Assembly: GCA_965214235.1 (NCBI GenBank) | Contig: CBDCBH010000002.1 | Span: 992,001 to 1,056,000, forward strand | DNA: 64,000 nucleotides | Direction: 5' to 3' | From: Ilyomonas sp965214235 | GTDB lineage: Bacteria; Bacteroidota; Bacteroidia; Chitinophagales; Chitinophagaceae | Shown here: positions 42,413-50,612 of the stretch, in pieces | How positions within the stretch are numbered: position 1 is the first letter of the stretch | How the letters are laid out: each line of letters opens with the position of its first letter | The notes under the pieces: model-generated | Databases searched by the model: none | What the model saw: only the letters and a program-made list of their open reading frames with translations | Told to the model about the DNA's origin: nothing | Translations under genes and position numbers: made by a program

Positions 42413-45400
42413 TTATTTTTCTGTTGGCTCTTCTTTATTTTTATTGATATTCTCATTCATTTCCACCATTTGCAATGGTTCATTATTTTTTGCAGCTACA
42501 AGGCAGTCATGGTTGCCTCTTTTTATTTTGATAAGATTACGAACATCGCCGCGGATGTCTAAATTTGTTTGCGAATACAGCAACGGAGAAAAATCGCCTT
42601 TGCCATTCCCTTTTAGCACAATGCCCATGCCCGCATCAAGCGGACCAAACTGCACACGCATAGGATAAAAATTTCCTGCTATTACCAGGTCTTTATTGCC
42701 ATCACCATCCACATCAGCCGACACAATTCCATTCATTGCACTTAGCTGTGCATAGTTAGATAAAGGACTAATGGTAAAGCTTTTATTGCCATTGTTTCTT
42801 ACATAAACCGATTGAAGCCAGTTGATTTGTACCGTGTGCGCGCCGGCAAGTTGCTCCGGAGTAAATATGTCGTTCAGTTGTGCATCTGCATAATCAGCAT
42901 AGTGCAGAAATTTTTTTTGTATGGAAGGAATTTCATCGGCCATTTCATCTTTTGAATAATAAGGATACGACTTGCCTTTGTTGTAATAACATAAGATTGG
43001 ATTAATAGTGCCATTACCAAAAAAATCAGCATAAGTAATGGTGAGCGGTTCGGCAGCCGTTGCTTTAAACTGCGTGTTGGTGCCAAGGTTGCCAATTACA
43101 AAATCGGTATCGCCGTCATTGTCAAAATCATCAGCCAGTATGCGGCACCACCAGCCATTTGTTCCAGATAGCCCATACGCTTTTGTGGCATTAACCAACT
43201 TGCCTTTTTGATTTTCAAAAATGGTAACGGGCATAAATTCACCCACCACGATAAGGTCTTGCCAGCCATCTTTATTTACATCAACCCATACCGCATCACT
43301 AACCATTCCCGGATGTGAGAGAGTGGTGTCGTTTTGTTTTGTATCTTTTTCAAAATGAATGTTGCCCGGTGTGCTTTTGTTAAGCAGTATAAAACTTTCA
43401 GGCGCTTCAGGATATAAGCCTGGATTGATTTTGCTACCAACAAAAAGATCGGGCAACCCGTCCCGGTTGATATCGGCTGCACGCACACAACTGCCGCTTA
43501 CGGTTTCTGCCGGCAAAGCATTTGGCAGTCTTTTAAAATTTCCATGACCGTCATTTTCATAAAACCTGTCCGCATAATTTTTACTGTTCAGCGGGTAATC
43601 AGCGCCGCCACTTACGAGGTACAAATCTTTATCGCCATCTCCGTCTGCATCAAAAAATAGTGCATCTGCATTAGTGAAATTTTTTTCATTATTCCATGGC
43701 TGGCTGGCTGCAGGAATAAATTTTCCTTCTTTTGTTTGCAGGTATAAAACGCTTCCGTTGCCGGAAGAGGCGCCAATAAAAAGGTCTTCCAAACCATCTC
43801 CATTCACATCTGCTTTTGCAAGGGCAGGTCCTATTTTAGACAATTGGTAAGGAAGCAGCGGAACTATTTTAAAATCAACAAAGGCTGATTGTTTATCAAT
43901 GAAAGTAACGCCTGAGGATTTTGTAACATCTTCAAACAACGGCTTCTTATTTTCATTTTGCGATGGAATTGTACTTACTGCTTCCTTTTCATTGACCACC
44001 AGTAATTTATTTGCTTTTATGTTTTGAAGTAACGATGTTTTTCCATCCGTCCAAATTATGGTTAGAGATTGAATGATGCTGTCTCTTCCCAAGCCAATGT
44101 GCATGACAGGATCAACGGACGATTGAAAGCCACGTGTTACAAATTGTTCCTGCATTTGGTTTGTATGTGCAGTATGTACATACACTTTCGCTCCCAGACC
44201 CGCCGTGTTTTTTTTTGCACCATTTAGTTTGATTCGTATAAAATGGGCGTGTTTGTTTTCTGAGGTATTGTTTCGGTAAACAGTGGCTTCACTGTTTAAA
44301 TTATTGATAACAAGGTCAAGGTCTCCATCATTATCAAGATCAGCATAAGCAGCGCCGTTGCTTACTGAACTTTTAGTAAGTCCCCAGTCTTTGGTAACAT
44401 TTGTGAAACTTAAATCATGGTTATTTCTGAATAAATAATTATTGAGTTTTGTGGTAGGCATTTCTTGTACCATCTGCCACATTTCATTTTTATTGCCCTC
44501 GGGTTTTATGTATTGTTGAGAATATCCTGAAGTGTATTTTACAAAATCAAGATTGGTAATGTCTTTATTCATTCCGTTGGAAATAAATAAATCTTTCCAT
44601 CCGTCATTATCAAAATCGGCAAACAGGGGCGACCAGCTCCAATCGGTATTGGAAACGCCTGCCAGTTGGCCTACTTCACTGAATAAGGGCATGCCCGATG
44701 TATCATTGCCCCTATTTAATTGCAGTGTGTTACGCATTTGCTGGTGCTGAAATCCTGCATTTACGCGCATCATGTATTTATCGTAGGTATCTGCACCTTT
44801 CAATAATTTTTGCCGGTGATTATCTTCGGGCAGCATATCAAGTACCATTACATCGGGCTTGTTATCATTGTTATAATCGGCAATATCACTGCCCATGGCA
44901 AATTCAGAAATGTGGCCGGCGGCTTTATCAAGCACTTCCTGGAACGTTCCATCATGATTGTTCAGATACAAAAAATCTCTTTCATCATAATCGTTGGTTA
45001 CATAAATATCAGCCCAGCCATCGTTATTAATATCACTAATGGCAACGCTTAACCCAAAATTCAACGCACTTCCATTGATATGCGCCTGTTCACTTATATC
45101 GGTAAAATGTCCGCCATCATTTCTGTACAAACGGTTGCCAAAATTTGGATTTCGCGCAGCGCGAAGTTTATCAGTATTGAAGTATGGATTGTAAAACATA
45201 TCTGCATGGTTTACCATAAACATATCCAGGTCGCCATCATTGTCCATATCAAAAAAAGCCACCGTTGTAGTATAAGTGCCGGGCGCATCAAGCCCATATT
45301 GTTTAGCGCTTTCTGTAAAAGTAGGTATGCCGTTTTTTACGCCGTTATTAATGTAAAGTTCATTCGCTCTGTCTGCATCTGTACCAGGACCGGAATAGCA

Positions 45401-45784
45401 TACATAAATATCCATTAAACCATCTCCGTTTACATCGGCCATTACAACGCCGGTTTTCCATTTGTTGCGCCCCGCCACACCGGCTTTGTCTGTTATATCT
45501 TCAAACTGAAAATTGCCTTTGTTCAGATATAATTTATTTGGCGTCATGTTGCCTGTAAGCATGATGTCGGGTAAGCCATCATTGTTTACATCACCAACCG
45601 CTACGCCGCCTCCATTGTATAAATACTCGTAAGTAAGAATATTATAATCTTCATCTTCTTTTACATTGTTACTGAAATGAATGTTTGTTTTTGAAGAAGG
45701 TATTTCTGTAAACAATTTCTGCTGTTGTTGTTTGCACGACAATATGCAAATTGCGAGGAGTAATATGGCGTGGCATATTTTCAT
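42413..45784 (-). CDS. VCBS/FG-GAP repeat lipoprotein with ASPIC/UnbV domain
   Basis: Very large secreted protein (1123 aa) of the CRTAC1-like family. The lipobox is ILSC near residue 17. Many calcium-loop repeats of the type DVNNDGLPDIMLTGN, DMDNDGDLDMFMVNH, DINNDGWADIYVTNDYD and DADGDGDKDLYLVSGG form two beta-propellers. The ASPIC/UnbV domain lies between them (about residues 510-580: FIRIKLNGAKKNTAGLGAKV). Such proteins are encoded beside susC/susD in many soil Bacteroidota and probably bind glycan at the surface; the exact role is unproven. It appears to be the first gene of this PUL, 275 bp downstream of the AraC regulator. Confidence 0.9.
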   Translation of the reverse strand: MKICHAILLLAICILSCKQQQQKLFTEIPSSKTNIHFSNNVKEDEDYNILTYEYLYNGGGVAVGDVNNDGLPDIMLTGNMTPNKLYLNKGNFQFEDITDKAGVAGRNKWKTGVVMADVNGDGLMDIYVCYSGPGTDADRANELYINNGVKNGIPTFTESAKQYGLDAPGTYTTTVAFFDMDNDGDLDMFMVNHADMFYNPYFNTDKLRAARNPNFGNRLYRNDGGHFTDISEQAHINGSALNFGLSVAISDINNDGWADIYVTNDYDERDFLYLNNHDGTFQEVLDKAAGHISEFAMGSDIADYNNDNKPDVMVLDMLPEDNHRQKLLKGADTYDKYMMRVNAGFQHQQMRNTLQLNRGNDTSGMPLFSEVGQLAGVSNTDWSWSPLFADFDNDGWKDLFISNGMNKDITNLDFVKYTSGYSQQYIKPEGNKNEMWQMVQEMPTTKLNNYLFRNNHDLSFTNVTKDWGLTKSSVSNGAAYADLDNDGDLDLVINNLNSEATVYRNNTSENKHAHFIRIKLNGAKKNTAGLGAKVYVHTAHTNQMQEQFVTRGFQSSVDPVMHIGLGRDSIIQSLTIIWTDGKTSLLQNIKANKLLVVNEKEAVSTIPSQNENKKPLFEDVTKSSGVTFIDKQSAFVDFKIVPLLPYQLSKIGPALAKADVNGDGLEDLFIGASSGNGSVLYLQTKEGKFIPAASQPWNNEKNFTNADALFFDADGDGDKDLYLVSGGADYPLNSKNYADRFYENDGHGNFKRLPNALPAETVSGSCVRAADINRDGLPDLFVGSKINPGLYPEAPESFILLNKSTPGNIHFEKDTKQNDTTLSHPGMVSDAVWVDVNKDGWQDLIVVGEFMPVTIFENQKGKLVNATKAYGLSGTNGWWCRILADDFDNDGDTDFVIGNLGTNTQFKATAAEPLTITYADFFGNGTINPILCYYNKGKSYPYYSKDEMADEIPSIQKKFLHYADYADAQLNDIFTPEQLAGAHTVQINWLQSVYVRNNGNKSFTISPLSNYAQLSAMNGIVSADVDGDGNKDLVIAGNFYPMRVQFGPLDAGMGIVLKGNGKGDFSPLLYSQTNLDIRGDVRNLIKIKRGNHDCLVAAKNNEPLQMVEMNENINKNKEEPTEK

Positions 45785-46059
45785 TCAGGCTGTTTCAATT
45801 TCGAGTTGGTTTTTCATAGAATGATAAAAGAATTACTTTGAAAGCAAGTGGTTATGCAGCCAGGTTTAAAACACTAACAAAAGGAATGTATTTATTAACG
45901 GTATCGTTTAATGATTTTGCCCGTTTAGTAAAGAATATTAGCAAAACAAAACACAACAAAGTACAGAAAAAGAAAGTATTGCTAACCGTTCATGATAACG
46001 AAAGCAAAAAGTGAGATGTGCCGGATGGCAATTTTTTAAAGGGCTGATGCAGCGGACTT

Positions 46060-46935
46060 TTACGCATACAAAGAAGAATGTTCTTCAATGTATTTTTTGG
46101 GTGTTTTGCCGGTGATTTTTTTAAAACCCGTGTAAAAAGAAGTAAAGTTGTTGAAGCCACTGTCGTAACACACTTGTTTTACGCTGTACCTGTTATCAAT
46201 TAAAAGCCGGCAGGCATAACCTACCCGCACTTCAAGTAAAAATTGGATATATGATTTTCCTGTTTTTGATTTAAAAAAACGGCACAAGGCAGTTTCCGTC
46301 ATCCCTGCAATTTTCGCCACATCTTCAAGCTGAATTTTGTCTTTGAAGCTTTTTAAAGTATAATCATAAATATCATCAATCCTGCTTTTTACGTTTTGGT
46401 GGTATTTATAATTAAACCCTAAAGAGGCGATATAGCTTACCTGTTCTGTATTTGCAATTGCGTTCAGGCACTGCAACAAATAAATGATTCTGAAAATGTT
46501 GTCCGATTCAGAAATTTTTAAAATCAATTGTTTTATTTCATCATGGGTTTGGGCACCAATACAAATACCTCGTTGTGCCCTTGCGAACAATTCGTTTATT
46601 TCACTTAATTCAGGCAGATTAATAAATTTATCTCCCCAAAAATTTTCATTAAAATGAATAACAGTAGCGTAAGGACCAGCATCTTTTTTTTTATTCTCCT
46701 CACAATCTTCGTATCTCCAAAAATGCGGTAAATTAGAACCCAGCAGAACAATATTTCCACCTTCAAATTTCCCAACTTTGTCGCCTATAAATTGGGTTCC
46801 TTTTCCTCTGTGAAAATAGATCAATTCAAGTTCGGGATGGCAGTGCCAACTGCAATTAATGTTTGGTATTTTATCTTGTCTTGCGCTGAAAGAATACGTT
46901 TCATTTTTCCATACTTTTATTATTTGCGGTTTCAT
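46060..46935 (-). CDS. AraC-family regulator, probably of the PUL
   Basis: 291-aa activator with an N-terminal cupin sugar-sensor: INCSWHCHPELELIYFHRGK then GTQFIGDKVGKFEGGNIVLL and a PHFWRYE His-loop. The C-terminal AraC domain has IQLEDVAKIAGMTETALCRF and then SVKQVCYDSGFNNFTSFYTG and FKKITGKTPKKYI. Cupin-AraC proteins of this form usually respond to a soluble mono- or disaccharide such as rhamnose or arabinose. Same strand and just upstream of the VCBS-SusC-SusD genes, it is the likely regulator. The 275-bp gap between them should hold the controlled promoter. Confidence 0.9.
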   Translation of the reverse strand: MKPQIIKVWKNETYSFSARQDKIPNINCSWHCHPELELIYFHRGKGTQFIGDKVGKFEGGNIVLLGSNLPHFWRYEDCEENKKKDAGPYATVIHFNENFWGDKFINLPELSEINELFARAQRGICIGAQTHDEIKQLILKISESDNIFRIIYLLQCLNAIANTEQVSYIASLGFNYKYHQNVKSRIDDIYDYTLKSFKDKIQLEDVAKIAGMTETALCRFFKSKTGKSYIQFLLEVRVGYACRLLIDNRYSVKQVCYDSGFNNFTSFYTGFKKITGKTPKKYIEEHSSLYA

Positions 46936-47179
46936 ATGGAATGTTTAAAAAATTAGGTTAGCAATGGTTTTGTTCTGACAATTTGTAACCGAAACAAAGC
47001 TTAAATATCTACTCTGATCAATACTGCTTACTGTGTAATAAATGTACTCGTTTTTGTTAAGAACGTTTCCTTTTAATATTACTTTTTATAAAACTATAAT
47101 TATAAAAAACAAACGCACAATCAGTGCTGGTTTGTTTTTGCAGTGTATTTGTTGAAGTATTTGGTTTGAACTTAACTGC

Positions 47180-47587
47180 TTACTGTTGGGCGCAACCTCT
47201 TTTTTGCAACACTTCATTTAGTTTTTGATCGAACAGTTTCTTATCGTTACTACCGGTAAAAATAAACTTACGCAACGAGTCTAATTGAAGGTGAATGGTA
47301 TCTGCAAGCTGCAAGCTATGTTGCAATAAAATTTCTTTCTCTTTAGTGAAAATATGAATTTGGCTGGACAATCTGAGTGAGTCGGAAGAAGACTTTGCAG
47401 TTAGTAAAGTGTCTTGTGCGAAGCGCAGTTGGTTTGCCAATGCAAACCGTTGTTCGCGCAATAAAACAGCGCGGCATTCCAAATCGGCAATATAATTTGT
47501 TTTTTCGTCCAGCACACTTTGCCGTTTGCAGGAAATAAAACAGCACGAAACCAAAAGAGCAACAAATACAAAAAGCTGCTTACACAT
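47180..47587 (-). CDS. Small coiled-coil lipoprotein, partner of the PAP2/haloperoxidase gene
   Basis: 135-aa lipoprotein: signal peptide QLFVFVALLVSCCFISC, lipidated Cys at residue 20. The mature part is a continuous heptad-rich helix (YIADLECRAVLLREQRFALA and following). A C-terminal KLFDQKLNEVLQKRG follows. I do not recognise a family. It begins 12 bp after the preceding haloperoxidase-type gene, so the two are co-transcribed and probably work together at the outer membrane. Confidence 0.65.
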   Translation of the reverse strand: MCKQLFVFVALLVSCCFISCKRQSVLDEKTNYIADLECRAVLLREQRFALANQLRFAQDTLLTAKSSSDSLRLSSQIHIFTKEKEILLQHSLQLADTIHLQLDSLRKFIFTGSNDKKLFDQKLNEVLQKRGCAQQ

Positions 47588-47599
47588 GGTTGTCGAGTT

Positions 47600-48970
47600 C
47601 TACTTTATATTAGCAGGCCAATGAATGAGACTATTTACATTATCACCAACAGCTCTTCCGCATGTTAGTCCTTTGTCGTTGTCCATTGGATAATGAATGC
47701 CTGCATAAAAACGGGAAAGGGCGCACTCTTCAGCCATCGCATTGAAATTTGTAAAGTTGCGTGCAGGAAAACCGTACTGCAACTGGCTGTCATCAGTAAA
47801 AGTATAATCGCCGCTACCGTTGGTAAACAGGTTGGTGAATACCTTCGTGCCGGCTCCGATTTCGCACGAATGCCCTGACACATAACTTGGGAAAGCAGGC
47901 GTACCGATCACCGTTTTAAAAGAAAAATCAATGTACTTTTTAATATACGTTACCGGTCGCATTAACGGGTTTTGATACTTGCATTTCCAGCAGGTAATAA
48001 AGGCATCATTTTCAGCAATGGCAAGCTTTGCATAAGCCACCGAAATTTTTTCAAGCGTGGCTTTGTTTTCCTGTAATAATTGGGTTAAAATATTAAACGT
48101 GTGCCCGGTTGGCGTGCAGGTGTTAAACGGATCATCAGCCCAATATTTTGCAATGCTTATATCATCAGGTGTGTTTGTTTTTACCTGGTTATAAACCTGC
48201 ATGGCCTGACTGTAAAAAGTAGAAGCGGAAACGGTGGAATAAGGCAAATAAGCATCGGGTGATGTTTTATCAACATCAGCCTGTATAAACGGTCGGTTGG
48301 TTCCCCAATGCGGGCTTACAGGTGTTTTTACTGCACCGGTGGGAACCCAGCAAAATGAATCGGGAGGCAAAGAATAAGGCAGTTGAAAAGGGTCTAAGTA
48401 AGATTGATGGCCACCATCATTCATTGAATATTGATAAATAGCATTGGTGATATTTTTTCCAAATTGAATAGAAAGCGTTTTTGAGTCATCGCTTACTCCT
48501 AAAGATAAAGCGGTTAATGTTGCCGCTTCCATACTATCAATTGAGGAAAGATTGGCTGCAGACAAATTTTTATCAAACATCATCCGCATCATTTCTGCTA
48601 TCGCCGCGTTTGATGAAATTGCCCAATTGTATTCCTGGTTTAGCAAAGGCTTTGGCAGATAGGATAAACCATTGAGCTGCCCTCCCAAACTTTGCGCTCC
48701 TGCAATGCCATTTACCACGGCTTCATATGCTGCAATGCCAACATAACCATAAGCTCTTGAAACCTGTGGTGGAAAAAATCCTTTTGTTGATTTTGATATT
48801 TTGCACATCAAATTAAAATAATCATACACAAACTCTCCAGAATAACTATTGGTTGCTTTACCATAAGAGACAACTGGTTTTGCTAGCTGGTCTTCTTTAT
48901 GACAACTCATTACTAAAGCTGAAATAAAAAAGATTACAGTTAATAAAAGTTTAGTTTGAAGAGGTCTCAT
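47600..48970 (-). CDS. Vanadium-dependent haloperoxidase / PAP2-superfamily lipoprotein
   Basis: 456-aa secreted lipoprotein (signal peptide to ALVMSC). The PAP2 active site is clear: PAFPSYVSGHSCEIGAG is motif 2 (PSGHS-like, phosphate/vanadate pocket) near residue 365. SRFYAGIHYPMDNDKGL is motif 3 with the His that would bind vanadate. The front part (YGYVGIAAYEAVVNGIAG) matches Bacteroidota vanadium-haloperoxidase relatives. Whether it is a haloperoxidase or a phosphatase cannot be told from motifs. It is followed by a small coiled-coil lipoprotein after 12 bp. Confidence 0.88.
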   Translation of the reverse strand: MRPLQTKLLLTVIFFISALVMSCHKEDQLAKPVVSYGKATNSYSGEFVYDYFNLMCKISKSTKGFFPPQVSRAYGYVGIAAYEAVVNGIAGAQSLGGQLNGLSYLPKPLLNQEYNWAISSNAAIAEMMRMMFDKNLSAANLSSIDSMEAATLTALSLGVSDDSKTLSIQFGKNITNAIYQYSMNDGGHQSYLDPFQLPYSLPPDSFCWVPTGAVKTPVSPHWGTNRPFIQADVDKTSPDAYLPYSTVSASTFYSQAMQVYNQVKTNTPDDISIAKYWADDPFNTCTPTGHTFNILTQLLQENKATLEKISVAYAKLAIAENDAFITCWKCKYQNPLMRPVTYIKKYIDFSFKTVIGTPAFPSYVSGHSCEIGAGTKVFTNLFTNGSGDYTFTDDSQLQYGFPARNFTNFNAMAEECALSRFYAGIHYPMDNDKGLTCGRAVGDNVNSLIHWPANIK

Positions 48971-49250
48971 AAGTTCGTTTATTTAAAATAATGGATAATG
49001 ATTTAACGATAAAAAAAAGAAATGGTAGGGTTTATATGAATAGTCGTAAAAATAACACCTTTTGTCAAAAATCATGCAACAAAATAAAATGCCTTTAGAT
49101 GCCGATTTTATTTATTTATAATTAACCTGAACAGCAGTTTAAGAGCTACAAGCCTGGTTATTTTATTTCTATACATGGGAAAAAATTCCAAAAATAAAAA
49201 GGAGATTCGTTAAGATTAAGAATCAGGAAACGTTTTCTTTTACTCCACTT

Positions 49251-49688
49251 TTAAAAAATCAAATGCTTTTTGTTGCGTATTTTTTCATCGGTTAATTCAG
49301 CAACCAATTGCACACTTTTCAGTTTTTTTATTGATGATATTAATTCGTTGCATTGATTAACATCTGCGGATTCGTTTTTAATTAACCACAAAAAATCAAT
49401 GTGTTTAAATTCAGGTAATAAATACTCTCCTTCATAAATGTTTTGATAAATGTAATGCGTAATAAAACTGTTGTGCACTGCATGTTCATACACACGGAAA
49501 TAATAGTTTCTTTCCTTACGTTTTAGCTGCACTTCAATTTCAGTGTTTAACCGAAAACAATAACTTAATGCGTTATTTATATGCCAGCAAAATTGATAGC
49601 TTTTTATAGTTGCCATAATGCCCAGCAAGCGAGTATCTTCAAAGAAATCGTCGGTTAGCATGTCAACATCAAGGCAAAGTTTAGTCAT
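49251..49688 (-). CDS. IPExxxVDY-like small protein
   Basis: About 145 aa from the ATG at 49688 (MTKLCLDVDMLTDDFFEDTR). The next segment, LLGIMATIKSYQFCWHINNA, matches the family's conserved 'LFGIxxxxxxYxLcWxLN' pattern as I remember it. The C-terminal IPE...VDY motif is absent or divergent; the protein ends LVAELTDEKIRNKKHLIF. The longer frame reaching 49754 would run through the terminator hairpin of the neighbouring operon, so that start is rejected. The family is found throughout Bacteroidota, usually near pyruvate kinase, with unknown function. Confidence 0.55.
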   Translation of the reverse strand: MTKLCLDVDMLTDDFFEDTRLLGIMATIKSYQFCWHINNALSYCFRLNTEIEVQLKRKERNYYFRVYEHAVHNSFITHYIYQNIYEGEYLLPEFKHIDFLWLIKNESADVNQCNELISSIKKLKSVQLVAELTDEKIRNKKHLIF

Positions 49689-49743
49689 GGCTGAAGTAAG
49701 TAGTAATAATAAGTCGGAATAAAAAGTAGTCGGGTACAAAAAT

Positions 49744-49774
49744 AAAAAAAGCACTGCTGTAAAATGCAGTGCTT
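49744..49774 (-). terminator. Rho-independent terminator of the GMC operon
   Basis: On the minus strand AAGCACTGC and GCAGTGCTT form a 9-bp stem around TTTTACA-type loop sequence, followed by a run of T. It lies 58 bp after the stop of the subunit-3 gene. Confidence 0.9.
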
Positions 49775-49831
49775 CATAAAAATTTAATTATAAAATGATT
49801 AATGCACATTAAAATTGTAAGGCATCACTGG

Positions 49832-50404
49832 CTATGAAAGCGCCCAGGCTTTATCGCCTTTTTTGTAAGGATAATCACCAATGTACTTTCCCGGCACCGG
49901 CACATAACGTAATGCTTGCTCCGCGCCGGGTTTGCTTGTAAAATATCCCCAAACAGTAAGTTGCTTCATCAAACTAAAATAATGGTGAGCGTCTTTTTCT
50001 TTTTTGGTTGAATTGTATTTTTTGGCTTCATCATCCAGCATTACCAGCAAGTCATGCTTCTGATCCGCTCCTAATTCCATAAAGCCCTTATCGTATTTTT
50101 TCTTGCTGGCATCGTTTAGTTTGGTAATGCCATCGGTAAATATTTTTTGATCGTCTTCACTATAACAATCAGTAACAATCGTTTTCATAAACTGCCCTAT
50201 TTGTGCAGCTTTCGCGCCCGGCGATGATGCTGTTGTGGGCAAAATAGTATCGCCAACTTCATCCAAAAAACCCATGTCATCCAAAGCAAACAAACCTTCT
50301 TTTTTGCCGGTGGTTTTGCAACCTGTCAGGAAGGCTTCCGCACCTACCAATGTGCCGCCAACCAACAACGCAATTGATGCGAGGGCATCTCTTCTATTCA
50401 TCAT
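49832..50404 (-). CDS. Tat-exported 'gluconate 2-dehydrogenase subunit 3' family protein
   Basis: 190-aa small subunit. The twin-arginine leader MMNRRDALASIALLVGGTLV carries NRRDALAS, close to the S/T-RR-x-F-L-K consensus. GCKT follows about residue 28 as a possible lipobox. The mature part contains FLDEVGDTILPTTASSPGAK, the conserved ILP-block, and ends YIGDYPYKKGDKAWAL. In known FAD sugar dehydrogenases this subunit gives the signal peptide to the leaderless GMC catalytic subunit and carries it across the membrane. It follows two GMC genes on the same strand, with a strong terminator after it. Confidence 0.88.
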   Translation of the reverse strand: MMNRRDALASIALLVGGTLVGAEAFLTGCKTTGKKEGLFALDDMGFLDEVGDTILPTTASSPGAKAAQIGQFMKTIVTDCYSEDDQKIFTDGITKLNDASKKKYDKGFMELGADQKHDLLVMLDDEAKKYNSTKKEKDAHHYFSLMKQLTVWGYFTSKPGAEQALRYVPVPGKYIGDYPYKKGDKAWALS

Positions 50405-50612
50405 ACAATTACAATTTTCAAGTTTATAATTTTATTTAAATACAATTTTTATGTACCTGGCTTTAGTAACTCCGGTTAAGCATCGTTGCGTCGCACTCTT
50501 CAACGCTTTGTAATAAATGGAGCAAAAACAAACCATCACCATAATTTCAAACAAGCTTACGTCTCATTATTTATCCTTCGGTTTTTCCAATTTCTTATCT
50601 TGCCTAACTCAC

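Noticed and set aside
49689..49754. N-terminal extension of the IPExxxVDY-like gene
   Set aside because: It would pass through the terminator hairpin of the neighbouring operon and encodes a chance hydrophobic stretch.
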